A stretch of 64,000 nt of DNA from Macrobrachium rosenbergii (lineage: Eukaryota; Arthropoda; Malacostraca; Decapoda; Palaemonidae): positions 71,356,506-71,420,505 of the forward strand of contig NC_089742.1 in NCBI RefSeq assembly GCF_040412425.1, given 5' to 3'. The position numbers and the translations under genes were made by a program. A model generated the notes under the pieces. It was not told the DNA's origin, did not search any database, and saw only the letters and a list, made by a program, of their open reading frames with translations. The first letter of the stretch is position 1; each line of letters opens with the position of its first letter. Shown here piece after piece: positions 1-11,639 of the stretch.

Positions 1-1
1 T

Positions 2-60
2 ATTACAAGCTTTCCAGGACTAACAGTCCTCATTGTCAAGCATCCTGGAAAGCTTGTAAT
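2..60. repeat. Short perfect hairpin at window edge
   Basis: Two 18-bp arms (2-19 and 43-60) are perfect reverse complements around a 23-base loop. It stands just left of a poly-T run, a (TA)n tract and the inverted Penelope-like pair. It may be the edge of a larger foldback cut by the window start. Function unknown. Confidence 0.7.
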
Positions 61-121
61 ATTTTTTTTTTCAATAAATAACTCCGCTAGATAGCATCCA
101 GTTTCAATGAGGTACTGTTAG

Positions 122-123
<2 letters not shown>

Positions 124-210
<87 letters not shown>
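124..210. repeat. (TA)n microsatellite
   Basis: An almost pure TA dinucleotide run of about 87 bases. It abuts the left arm of the inverted Penelope-like pair, and a second (TA)n tract abuts the right arm at 1529-1722. Confidence 0.95.
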
Positions 211-211
<1 letters not shown>

Positions 212-213
<2 letters not shown>

Positions 214-760
214 AGTCCTCACGTGAAAATGATTTCAACTATATCATCTACATTTAGAGAATATATACATACAACAAGCCATTTATATATAAACAACATT
301 CATTCAAAAACAAAAACATACTTGTATGTACATAAAAAATCAACAGCATCCTTAAGAATAAAGCTTTTTAACAATTCGTCCATCTTAAAGACCATCGCTC
401 AAATTCATATTACTAAAAAAACTAATGAGGCATCCTTCGACCAACAATCTGTCATGCAACAGAACTCCCTAGAACAACTACAGCTGAATTCCAATCTATT
501 GGGTGCCCAAAGTCTCTTACGGTGACAAAAAATGGCGCTTGAGCTGGTTGCAACCCGTACATTATATTTATGCTGTGTGACTCTTTATTATTCAAACCAG
601 ATTGTCCAATATATATTACAAGTTGAGCAATCAGGACTTTGTAGTCCTCTGGCATTTTCTGGTTTGTTACAAAACAACAAATTCTTGATAGACAACATTT
701 ATTTTCAGACATTTCAGGCTACGTACAATCGATAAAAATTCACATCGGTATGGCAAAACT
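212..760 (-). mobile_element. Penelope-like element fragment, minus-strand copy
   Basis: This is the left arm of a large inverted repeat whose right arm is 781-1495. Read on the minus strand it encodes broken pieces of the same protein as the right arm, including YIGQSG and the conserved HPIDWNSAVVV tail. These resemble the GIY-YIG endonuclease domain at the C-terminus of Penelope-like reverse transcriptases. Small deletions and frameshifts scramble the frame, and part of the 3' region present in the right arm is missing. It is a dead 5'-truncated copy. The family call rests on the better right arm. Confidence 0.6.
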
Positions 761-780
761 TATGACACTGAAAATATTTT

Positions 781-1495
781 AGTTTTGCCATACCGATGTG
801 AATTTTTATCGATTGTACGTAGCCTGAAATGTCTGAAAATAAATGTTGTTTTTAGTAATACTTCATCAAGAATTTGTTGTTTTGTAACAAACCAGAAATG
901 CCAGCAGGAGGGGTGTACAAAATTGATTGCTCAACTTGTAATTTACCTTATATTGGACAATCTGGTAAGGAACTAAGTAAGAGAGTCAAAAATATAATGT
1001 ACGGGTTTGCAACCAGCTCAAGCGCCATTTTTTGTCACGTAAGAGACTTTGGGCACCCAATAGATTGGAATTCAGCTGTAGTTGTTCTTAGGAGTTCCTC
1101 GTTGCATGACAGATTGTTGGTCGAAGATGCCTCATTAGTTCTTTTAGTAATATGAATTTGAGCGATGGTCTTTTTAAGATGGACGAATTGTTAAAAAGCT
1201 TTATTCTTAAGGATGCAAGAGTGAAACAAGCTGTTAGATTTTTACAAACAGATAGTTTTGTACTGGCATTTGTAGTAATTACATATTTCCACTAAGTATG
1301 TTTTGTTTTTTGAATGAATGTTGTTTACATACTTAAATGGCTTGTTGACTCATTTTATTTTATTGTTATCTGTGACCCATATTGCTTTCTTGTATATGTT
1401 ATTCTCTAAACTCTGTTCAGTACCCTGAAGATGACTTTGAATAAAAGTTGAAAGTCTTGGTACAATTCCTTTCATTTTCACGTGAGGACTTATAT
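781..1495 (+). mobile_element. Penelope-like element fragment, plus-strand copy
   Basis: The reading frame at about 874-1155 contains GVYKIDCSTCN followed by YIGQSGK and then HVRDFGHPIDW. This matches the GIY-YIG endonuclease layout of Penelope-like elements (GxY, a Cys pair, YIG, then a GHxIDW segment). The reverse transcriptase part is absent, so the copy is 5'-truncated. The 3' tail runs to a CACGTGAGGACTT sequence that is repeated inverted at the left arm's outer end (about 212-224), directly next to (TA)n. The two copies meet head-to-head around a 20-base loop at 761-780. No intact protein remains. Confidence 0.65.
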
Positions 1496-1528
1496 ATACT
1501 TCATCCACACCATTGTGGAAATTACAAG

Positions 1529-1725
<197 letters not shown>

Positions 1726-1739
1726 ATTATAGCAAAGAC

Positions 1740-3217
1740 TGAAAATGAGCTTCTTCTCGTTCTCTGCTCTTGATCTTCTGCCTGGTGGTAGTAGTTACGC
1801 AACGCGACTCAAGAAATAGGAATTACGAAGTTACATTTTCTAACATTACGGTCTTTATATTTCCGAGGCTTAGAGAGTAAAACCTCCGTAATCTGGCTCG
1901 GAGGGGAAAAGGGAGGTCAGAATTCTTCGAAATCAGATTACGGAAGGGTTTTGTACCTTAATGACATGAGCAAGAATTCTTGTTTTTTTTTTTTTAAAGC
2001 AAACCGCAGGCAATGACTGTCTCTCCTAAATCATTTTGGTTCTTTGATGACCGATTTTAGATCGTCCATTTTTCTCCCGTTTATAAGTTTGAATTCAAAA
2101 GCTGAATAACTTTACACCATAATTTTCATTGTAGGTCTTACTGAATCGCACTTCTAAGTGAGGTGAGTTGCATACGAAAGTGCAAAATAGTTTGATATGT
2201 AAATAGGAATTTAAAATGAAAGATGTATTTACTGATTCCAGTAAAATGTCCGGGACATTAAGGAAAAAAATATATAAGATACTGTGAGCGCTAAATTATG
2301 AGAACTCTCACTCAGAATGTGTGTTAAAAAGCGTATTATTCCTACTTTTTTCGAAATTTATAAAGAAAAATCATTGCATCTTAAAGCTTATGGGTACTTA
2401 CGTGTAATATCGCGTCCTTAAAAACTGCAGAACGGTATGCTTATTTGAAATGTAGGTAAATAATCAAGTAAATGAAGAGATACACTTATGGGTTCCGAGT
2501 GTCTACTGAATGATACATCTTACTAAATACCTACTAAATAGGCTACCGGTCACGGAATGGTCAGTTGAATTTTTAAAAATGACGTTGCTTTAAGGAGATA
2601 TGTATCCATTATACAAACTAAAAGATTCTTTTTCAACCTCCCATTGCCCTAGTTCACTCTCGTTGAGCCGTTAAGCCAGTTTTACGGAAGGTTTTCAAGA
2701 ACTGGAAAGTCACCGTCTAAATTTACCCAACAGCTGCCGTGGGAAGCACTCAGTAATGATTCTCAGGCATGGTTGGAATGGATCAGCAAAATTACGGAGA
2801 AAATGATGAACATGATAGCTAGTCTATGAATCTTGAAATACTGTGTGAAACTTTACAGCTGCAATGGCTAATTGTAATTTCGAAAAAGTCATCACCAGCA
2901 AGTAAAAAGGATCCTAGATGAGCAGACCGTAGAATTAATTCGTACTTAAAGTAATTAAATGATGATCTACTTTCTCTCAGAAGCTGAAATGGTTTAGATG
3001 TTAATATTGTTCATTACTTAGATTAAACGGATTTTTTTTTTCATGATGACTGACTCTTAAGTACCAGATGTTGTTTGAATGCATTAGGGCTAATTGTTGA
3101 CTGAAATTTTACCACATATTATTCTAATTTACCATTAAAAATTAAGTCTGAAATGTCGTGGTAACATGATTACTAGTCTTCATGGAGAAATAAAACTGGC
3201 AACTTGATGCTCTTATT

Positions 3218-3273
<56 letters not shown>

Positions 3274-3947
3274 AGCTAGTCATAGCCAGGAAAGGTGGTT
3301 ACTTCATTTACTCGTATATCACGAGATATAGATTTTCTGTTTAAAAGGAAATTATTCAGTATAAAAAAAATGCAAACCATTATTCTCTTAATATCGAAGT
3401 CTAAAATGCATAATAATGTAAGTACATGTGAAATTACTTCTGATGAATATTATGGCTTCTAAAATATCTTAGCTAAGTACATTTCGGCCTCCAAGGTAAA
3501 ATATTTTCCATTCATAAAATTTCGTAAATAATGTTATAATCTCCCATAACGAATCAGCTTCGTTTTAACGTAGCCTTCCTTTTTACATGAAATTTACATA
3601 TAAAATGAATGGCCATTTAAAACAACAGAAAATCAAATGTTTGAACATAGGTTGTGATTCATATATCCACAGAGTAGCTATTATTTTCAAATATTTGCGT
3701 CTATCAGCGGCATATTCTTTCTTTTTTACTTTCATATTTATTTAAATACACATATGGTGTATCGTAAACATTCTCTCTATGATTATCTGATAATCTTTTT
3801 AACCACTACTCTTATTCACCTCTTCGCAATTCTTCCTTCGATACGTCTGAGGACTGTGTCTACAAAGTTAGTACTCTGGAAGTGAGTCGAGTCTAATTTT
3901 TCAAGCCTTGTATCACTAGTTTAATTTCGGCGCTCTTCTTCTTCCAG
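1740..3947. other. Non-coding stretch upstream of first visible FLP exon
   Basis: No supported coding exon. It contains a (GA)n microsatellite at about 3222-3272. It should be intronic or 5' to the FMRFamide-like gene, because the exon at 3948 begins in the middle of an FLR|FG unit and must be spliced to something upstream. I searched for an exon ending in an N-F-L-AG|GT context with a signal peptide and did not find one here, so the first exon is probably outside the window or not recognisable. Confidence 0.6.
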
Positions 3948-4001
3948 GTTTGGACGCAGCGGTGATGCCGTGAAGAAAGATGGCGGCAGAAACTTTCTCA
4001 G
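3948..4001 (+). CDS. FMRFamide-like neuropeptide precursor, internal 54-bp exon
   Basis: Part of a secreted precursor cut into several C-terminally amidated FLRFamide peptides that act as neuromodulators and circulating hormones. The acceptor is a pyrimidine tract ending CTTCCAG; the donor is AG|GTACGG. The exon begins with the last base of a split Arg codon and reads FGRSGDAVKKDGGRNFLR, ending with the first two bases of another split Arg codon. It therefore completes one upstream FLRFG unit, gives a GR cleavage/amidation site, a KK dibasic site, and starts DGGRNFLRF, finished by the next exon. Its length (54 = 3 x 18) and equal end phases mean that skipping it would keep the frame. The signal-peptide exon is not visible. 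Confidence 0.9.
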
Positions 4002-4065
4002 GTACGGCTACAAAAGAGGATAAAACGACCACTGACGCATACATACAAATATTCTATTGATACAC

Positions 4066-4074
4066 ATCACACAC

Positions 4075-4119
<45 letters not shown>

Positions 4120-4149
4120 CATACATACATACATACATACATACATACA

Positions 4150-4180
<31 letters not shown>
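4066..4180. repeat. Compound (CA)n/(TA)n/(CATA)n microsatellite
   Basis: A short CA block, about 34 bases of TA and then a long CATA run, inside the first visible FLP intron (4002-6059). Confidence 0.95.
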
Positions 4181-4181
<1 letters not shown>

Positions 4182-4261
4182 AAACTCTTAATTCTTTTAA
4201 TCTGGCGAAAACATTTTCTGTCTGCATCAAGTAGCCGAAAAAGCAGGTTACCAGTCATTTA

Positions 4262-4373
4262 AGGAATTTATCATTTAAACGTGTATAAAGGTTGAAACGT
4301 TTCAGATGTTGTTTAAGATTAAACAACATCTGAAACGTTCCAGCCTTTATACACGTTTAAATGATAAATTCCT
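4262..4373. repeat. 54-bp-arm hairpin in FLP intron
   Basis: Arms 4262-4315 and 4320-4373 are reverse complements with about two mismatches and a 4-base loop. It could be a snapped-back end of a mobile element or a foldback. The following bases to about 4830 contain a 121-codon minus-strand open frame that I cannot assign. Confidence 0.8.
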
Positions 4374-5099
4374 CAACGTTTCAGAACTGTATCAGTTCCT
4401 TCGTCAGTGGAGAATGAATGCAAAAGCAAGAAAAGGGAGTATCTATGTAAGATCTGAGTAAAAAACTTAGGACAGCCGAATCAGGGAGCTGGAATGGTAA
4501 CCCAAAGAGGAACTATGAAATGTATCGACGCTAACCATTTCAGCGAGCCAGGAGGGGGACCGATATATGGATTCTCGATGACTCTGGAAGGGTGTCCGAT
4601 GGGCAGGCGGGTGTTTCACTGTAGGTAATATAATGAATTCCTCAGGCTGTTGATTAACTGTAGGTTCTACTTCTTTTCTGAATGATGTCTGGAGGATAGA
4701 GAGGCATCCACTGTTAGTTTCATAGTCAAGTATTTCGGTCCCTGCCACTAGAAGCTCCTTTAAAGAGTGCCGCTTAATGGCCACATTCTGAAGGAGGTCC
4801 ATTAGTCTCCTCGTCATGGGAGTTGGAGACAACCCACTATATGGTGCCTTGAGAGGCCCACATTTCTCCCTTTATCAGATATTTCCATATGCCAGGTTAG
4901 TGCTCATGAACTCGGCTGGACGCGGGGCGGGGGTGTTGGGTTGGGGGCGTTTTTTGAGAAGTGACGTCTTGAATGATTGGTCATTTCTCTCCAGCTACTG
5001 AATGAAGACAGGAAACCATACCGGTAGCTTGAAAGAGTTTCAAAAACTTGCTTAATAGAATGCAACATATATCTAGAGAGGTGTGACCCAAGATTAAAC

Positions 5100-5370
5100 T
5101 TAGAAATAATGACAGAGTATGCACAAAGGGATGAAATAACCCTAAATGGGGGTTAAGCCTTTCAAATATTTGGATACAGTGATATCCTGTACCGGGTCTA
5201 TTGAGTTGGAGTTTAGTGAAAGACTCATGAAAGCAAATCAAGCAATAGGCGGACTGGAAAAGAGTTGGAAATCAAGTAGACTGAAATTGCATAATAGTGA
5301 GATTATTCATTACACCTTGCTCACATCAATTTGTATTTTGAACGGACATGAGTCACAGAATAAAAACTGA
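5100..5370 (+). mobile_element. LINE reverse transcriptase C-terminal scrap
   Basis: A plus-strand frame reads KPFKYLDTVISCTGSIELEF, then ERLMKANQAIGGL. The pattern FKYLG-x-V-I-S-x-x-G-x-x-x-x-E-x-x-x-R-I-x-K-A is typical of the region after the YADD box in RTE-like and related non-LTR reverse transcriptases. Catalytic motifs are absent and the frame ends at 5370. It sits in the FLP intron as a dead fragment. Clade is uncertain. Confidence 0.6.
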
Positions 5371-5541
5371 ACTATAGCTAGAAGATTTTGTCGATGTGAG
5401 AATAAAGCTTTATTTAAGACATTAGAAGTCAGAGGCAGGATAGAGTAAGGGATGATAACGTAAAGGAAATTACTAAATATACAAATACGGATGAGATCAT
5501 GACGAAAGGACATGTCCTTCAGACCACCTCTGGGAGAACTG

Positions 5542-5572
<31 letters not shown>

Positions 5573-5594
5573 ATATATAAATGAACACGCGCAG

Positions 5595-5928
<334 letters not shown>

Positions 5929-6059
5929 CCAAAGCACCTCGGAAATTCTTTATTTCCTCGTTATATATTGTTTTGAAAATTCACATTAAAACGCAGTTCC
6001 GAGTAAAAAAAAAATAGTTTTGAAACCGATTTATCACTTTTTTTTTTTTTTGTCACCAG

Positions 6060-6284
6060 ATTTGGACGCGGGGGAAACGAGGAGTACGAAGACGACGAAG
6101 ATGGCGCAGCTTCCGTCGAGAAGAGAGATCGCAACTTCTTGCGTTTCGGACGCGACCGAAACTTCTTGAGATTCGGGCGTTCGGGTCCCGAGGAGCTCGG
6201 CCTCGAAGATGAGTCTATGGAGGAAGAGAGAGGCGATTTGGAGAACTACCTCCGGTACAGCCGCGCTGATAAGAACTTTCTGAG
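6060..6284 (+). CDS. FMRFamide-like neuropeptide precursor, middle exon
   Basis: The acceptor is a T-rich tract ending GTCACCAG; the donor is AG|GTAGGT. The 225-bp exon starts and ends inside split Arg codons (phase 2 at both ends). It finishes DGGRNFLRFGR from the previous exon, then an acidic spacer (GGNEEYEDDEDGAASVEKR), two tandem DRNFLRFGR units, a second acidic spacer (SGPEELGLEDESMEEERGD), and the beginning of ADKNFLR completed in the next exon. Cleavage at KR and GR with Gly as amide donor should give two identical DRNFLRFamide peptides. Acidic spacers are typical of FaRP precursors and balance the basic peptides. Confidence 0.93.
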
Positions 6285-7030
6285 GTAGGTTAGGATACAG
6301 ATGAAGTCTGCAAGGCTTAAGTAGTCATTTTAGGTCTTTAGTCTTTTAGTACAAAACGAGGCATAGGTTGCCTTTTTTATATTTTTATTCTTAGGTATTT
6401 TCTTTTTCTCAAATTTGTCATAGGATTTGTTTGGCCTTTTTTTTATCACATAACTGAACACATATGAAACTAAATTCTCAGCAATTCAAACTCTCAAAGA
6501 ATAATATCTGTATATTTCATCTCTGAAATCAGTTTTATAAGAAAAGAAATCATTCGATGAAGAATCAGTCTCAACAACCAAACGCGGCCAAGGGATCACC
6601 AGATATCTGCCACTACCCTCGAGCTTCTCATCTTTAATATTCTTTCAATTTCTGTCTTTCATATTTATTCATATGTTGATGGAAAAACTGGTTTTTTGCT
6701 TTCTTAGCACAAACAAAATCTCTTTACCTCTGCGGCAATTCTTCTTATAAGCAACTTGTGTGCATACTGTTATTTTGCAGGACACTTTCTACACAAAGAT
6801 CCGATTTTAGTTTATGAGCTTTTGAGTATGAATGAAATTATAATACAGCAAGAAATATGTCTGAATTTCACCACTGGAATTAATCATACTTAAAGTACTT
6901 CCCTTGAATAGTCACTGTAATGCAATGAAATATACATCTAATACTTGAGCTGACTTCAGGATAATATTAAGCCTTACTTAAAGAAAAACATTCTAAAGTG
7001 TAGTATTATCTTTTCTCATTGTCCTATGGT

Positions 7031-7102
<72 letters not shown>

Positions 7103-8459
7103 TCGATTTCACTGTTTTTAATACTCATGTCCAGTATAATCAAGCCACAATTTACAAAATGGCTCCAGATAAACAAAACCGAAAGGCACCTATATAACTT
7201 CCACTTTTCTCTTTATGCATCTGTTATAAGACTTCTATAAAACCACTTGCGCCGATCAATGAAATCGAACACTTTCTTCAGTCACTTTGTAACTCAAGTT
7301 CAATCAAACTTATAGCGAACTCGCATGTAATTTACATTTTCTAAGTACTCACCCTTTTGGGTGGAAAAAAAAAAGTGTCTTAGTTTAACCAGACCACTGA
7401 GCTGGGTAACAGCTCTCCTAGGGCTGGCCCGAAGGATTAGATTTTTACGTGGCTAAAAACCAACTGGTTACCTAGCAGCGGGACCCACAGCTTATTGTGG
7501 AATCCGAACCCCATTATGACGAGAAATGAATTTCTATCACCAGAAATAAATTCCTCTAATTCTTCATTGGCCGGTCGGGGAGTCGAACGCTGGGCCAACA
7601 GCGTGCTAGCCGAAATCTCTACACACTCCCCCTCCAACGAAGAACTTCCTTTTGGGTGAAAGCAGTTACATTTGTTTTGCCTAAGGACTGTTCGAGATAG
7701 ACGTCTCTCAGTTCTGTTAAAAATGCTTAAGGAAATTCAGCTTTATGTTATAAAAATACTAGGCTCCTATTATTCCTACTTGCCATAATATCAACAACTG
7801 CGTCTTTAGAAATGACATCAGCTGCATTTTCAGTTTTATTTGGACGCCCTACAATTCTAAGATGGCATATCCTAAGACGAGGAAGGAGAAGTTGGCATGT
7901 CCCGTTATTGACGTGATGAAATGGAAAATAGGTGAATTATGGTGGTCAAAAGGCATGAAATAAGAATGAATTTTCAATTTATTGCGAAGAGATATATGGC
8001 AAACAATGCTATCTGTATTTCAAGGCGTGGAAGGGTGGAAGGAACGGAGGGTGGAAATGTGACCCGGGGTTCTAATAGTTTCACGAACGAAGGAGCTGTC
8101 GTTAAGATTTTCGGTTATTTGAACTTTCAATCCCTTTCACCCTGTTTGGTTATTGTTAAACTCCTCCTTAAATACAGAGTTAATCTTCTTTTTATGCTAT
8201 TTCTCTATATAACTATAAACAATTAAATAATTCTATTAATTAACTTATAAGGATGCTAGATATATATTTTGTGGGTATACAGTATATATACCAACTGTCA
8301 CTATGATTTTTTTTTCAAAAACCAGCACTAATATTTTCTACAGTTAATTATCAACGTCACTTGGAAAATATTCTGTTTACAATATTATGCAAAGTAAATG
8401 CAATAATTCCATAAGCAATAAATGTTATAATTTTTATTCATATAACTTTTACTCCTTAG
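6285..8459. other. FLP intron with (TAA)n and SINE
   Basis: A 2,175-bp intron with GTAGGT donor and CTCCTTAG acceptor. It holds a (TAA)n microsatellite at about 7033-7102 and a reverse-oriented SINE at 7382-7645. Otherwise AT-rich sequence with no recognised feature. Confidence 0.8.
7382..7645 (-). mobile_element. tRNA-derived SINE, full-length copy
   Basis: Read on the minus strand it starts GTTCTTCGTTGG, has GGCTAGCAC and then GCGTTCGACTCCCC, which fits an RNA polymerase III B box (GGTTCGANTCC), and ends GTGGTCTGGTTAAACTA. A partial copy in the opposite orientation lies at 14183-14393 and a 3' tail at 30549-30606, so this is a dispersed family. It has no coding capacity and presumably relied on LINE enzymes. 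The tRNA origin is inferred from the B box only. Confidence 0.8.
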
Positions 8460-9018
8460 ATTCGGACGTAACTACGACAAGAACTTCCTTCGCTTTGGAC
8501 GATCAGTTGATTCCCAGACACTCTGCGATGATTGCGAAGAAGAAAACCTTAATAAACATCCCAAAAGTGCATCACCACCCTCCTCTTTTCCCGCCACCAC
8601 GGTCTCTGGAGAACAGGACGGCGACGGAAACTACAAACTCGGGAGGGACGCTAAGACTACCCCGTCTGCAGACACCCAATTTCCATCTAACGAAAAGAAA
8701 GAAGTCCGTCGGTCTAAGCGCGAGGCTTCCGCTTACTTCGATAGTTCTATCTCGGGTCCTCATGGTCCCGCCTTCTGGGGACGAAATAACCTTGCCAACG
8801 AAGAGCAAGAGGACGAGAGCTTAAGCCTCGACGACCTGCAGGAGGTCGCCAAGAGACCTTACAGCCGCGATTTCTTGCGCTTCGGTCGAGATCGCAATTT
8901 CCTGAGGTTTGGGAAGAGATTCGACGGCGCTTCGCCCGAGTCCGATTTGATGATGATGACGCCTCTCCAATACACATCCAAAAGGGTCAGCCACAATAAC
9001 TTCCTCCGGTTCGGTTGA
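8460..9018 (+). CDS. FMRFamide-like neuropeptide precursor, terminal exon
   Basis: The acceptor ends ACTCCTTAG. The first base completes the split Arg codon, giving ADKNFLRFGR, followed by NYDKNFLRFGR. A long non-RFamide spacer follows, with Cys in CDDC and a segment between SKR and FWGR. After AKR come PYSRDFLRFGR and DRNFLRFGKR, a spacer ending SKR, and finally VSHNNFLRFG directly before the TGA stop, so the last Gly is the amide donor with no basic residue after it. The three visible exons hold eight complete FLRF units and the end of a ninth. No AATAAA was seen in the first few hundred bases after the stop. Confidence 0.95.
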
Positions 9019-9879
9019 GCTCCTTGATGAGAGCACCATAGTTAAACCCCCTCCCTTGAATAAGTCATTACGTCTTGAATCAATAATAATAAGACAGAAC
9101 TCGTCTCGTCATCATACCAAAATAATGTACCGAATTTAGTTCATAAATGTTGTTAAACTTCCTGTCCTCTGAACTTAATCTCATCTTCTTTCCCCTGAGA
9201 GTAAGAGAACAGGTAACTGATATAATGAAAGTTTTACTCATTGCTAAGTAACCAACCGCAATTGTTGGCGCAAGAATAGTCCGTAGCTTAAGATACTGAT
9301 GACTGCATTGCTAGAAAAGGGTGATATCGTGTTTTAGTCGGTTCACCAAAGAAAAATGAGCTCCCGAAGGTCGATGCTTCTCTATGACCCTCTGAAGTAC
9401 AAGGCACAATTATTAACCGTTATGGTCCCAGTAAGGTATTGTTTCTCATACATGTGAATTATTCTGGCTGGATTATAACTTTTTCGTTAATGGTTTTCGC
9501 TTGAGCTATGGAGAGAACATCTACGAAATATCCTACGTTTTTCTGAAAACCTTCAGCTATATTGATCAAATAACTGTCGGTAGTTATTTTCCCAGATGCC
9601 TTTGACAACTGGTTATTGATCTTATCAACCAATTTTAATTACAGGCTTTTTGAGTAACAAAACGGAATATCTTCAGTTATAACCGCTGTAGTAGTTGAAA
9701 TATGGCAGATAGTTAAAATAATCGTTTCAGGTTAGTGCTAATGCTGTGGACATATTTAACCAACCACCCCCAACTCCCCGAAAAAAATAAGATAGGTTGG
9801 GAGGTCTTTAAAAATATAATTATAATCCTTCTAAAAATTGAGAATTTTTCAGAGATTAGCTCTACTTTATATATATAAG

Positions 9880-9934
<55 letters not shown>

Positions 9935-11639
9935 GTTATATAAACAAGCCATAAATAAGTCTACTATCATCATAATGCCCCAAAAAAGGCATATAAAAAG
10001 TTATTACCAAGGTTAAGTGAATTCGATATTAATTATGGCTTAATATTTAAAACTGAAGAATTCATGCATATAACTAAATGTCAAACCATAATACATTTGT
10101 ACAAAACAACGTAATGTTAACCTTCATTTCTCTTACATTTTTCTATTTTAAAAATAGTGGTTTTTCAGAACAACTGTTAACATTATTATCTGATAAGAAG
10201 ATTATTTTTTATTATTAATTTTCGGTTCCATTTTCCAAAAATTGAAAAATTTTCCATACCAATTTATTTTTGTCTATACACGATTACTCATTGAAAACAA
10301 GAATAAACCAATTATATTAGTGGTCCTTTCCCTTAAGAATATAATTTTTCATTATCCAAGCACAATAGATTCGAATGTCTGGAAATAAAATAATTCATGA
10401 AGTAATGAAAATCAATAAAGTAAGAAAGGAATATACTCCGAGAAAATGGCTTCATCAAGGTATGTTATGAAATGAAGACTAGATTATTATCAATTCATAT
10501 TTCCGAGATCTTTGTGAACACCATTTCAAATTGCGTATTTAACTACGAAGATTTTATGTTGGAAGAGTCATGTATAATTTTTCACTAAGACAAAACCCTG
10601 TTCCTTCCCTTTCCTCTGCCACGTTATACTTTTCTTTCATTTACGTTTTCCTTTCTTCTGTAAAGCAACTTGGTGTTAAGATGAATATTCTTGTTATTAA
10701 GGAAAATTTTTTTTCCAATTTGTACTTTTATTAAAGAAATTTTATTTTCCCCCAAACTTTGCATTCTGCCATGAGGTCAAGTGCTGTTTTCATTTTGAGC
10801 ATCCGTAGTAATCGGGTGATCAAAGGCAAACGACATCTAATCATGCCATAAGAGAGAAAGCAAGAAGAAGAAGAAGAAGAAGAAGAAGAAGAAGAAGAAG
10901 AAGAAGAAGAAGAAGAAGAAGAAGAAGACGGCAATGTGAACAGAAGTGGAAAGAGGAACTACCGAGGAGCGAAGCGAAAAGAAATACTGTACTTCAGTTG
11001 TTGTTCGCTTAACTCTCATCAGCCTTTTCCTTCAGGATTTTGAAACTATTTCAGACACTTCTAAGGATCCTAATAATGCCATTAACATGTAGCCGTTTAT
11101 TTCCTTATGATTTATTTCTGGATCGATCCTCTGAACTTTGACTATTTTAAAAAAAATGTGCACATAGTTGAATGTATAGTCGTTAGAGAAATTCTTTGTG
11201 AGAGAGAAAAATGGTATGGACGAGACGACCCTTAGTGTTACTGATGTGTATAAACCTGTAATGTTATTTTTCCCCTGTGAATCATAATAAAGGAAGGCTG
11301 GAACAAATAAAGCTAAGATTATCGTCCTTTGTTAGGTGAGGGTTATCCAAGCATCATGTCACATGTCACGAAAGAGTTCAAACGTGAACGCACGAAGGAT
11401 ACTATTAATTTTAGGATATGCAAAAACCAAATCATATCAGGAGAAACGGCCAATGAAGTAAAATCTCCCAGTTTGTTGAAATAAATAGATTATTTCTCAC
11501 TGTTTTTCATTTATCCCCGGGAAATAAAGTCTACATGGGACTTTTAAATGGAAAACCTAACGTGACTTGAATGATGTTATCTCATTTGGAGCTCAAAAAA
11601 GTTTTCCTTCGAGAGAAACAAACAGGCAGATAATAAAAC

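Noticed and set aside
1743..1819. Short frame starting [15 protein letters not shown] as a possible FLP signal peptide
   Set aside because: No hydrophobic core long enough, a stop soon after, and no donor in the phase needed to join the exon at 3948.
4467..4832. 121-codon minus-strand frame in the FLP intron
   Set aside because: No recognised domain. It may come from a mobile element next to the hairpin, but nothing in it is diagnostic.
7019..7240. Poly-Ile frame and other homopolymer frames (10731-11019, 22697-22903, 23805-24035)
   Set aside because: Products of trinucleotide microsatellites such as (TAA)n, (AAG)n and (ATT)n; no codon-usage or homology support.
8572..9039. Minus-strand frames over the terminal FLP exon
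   Set aside because: Shadows of the real exon on the other strand.
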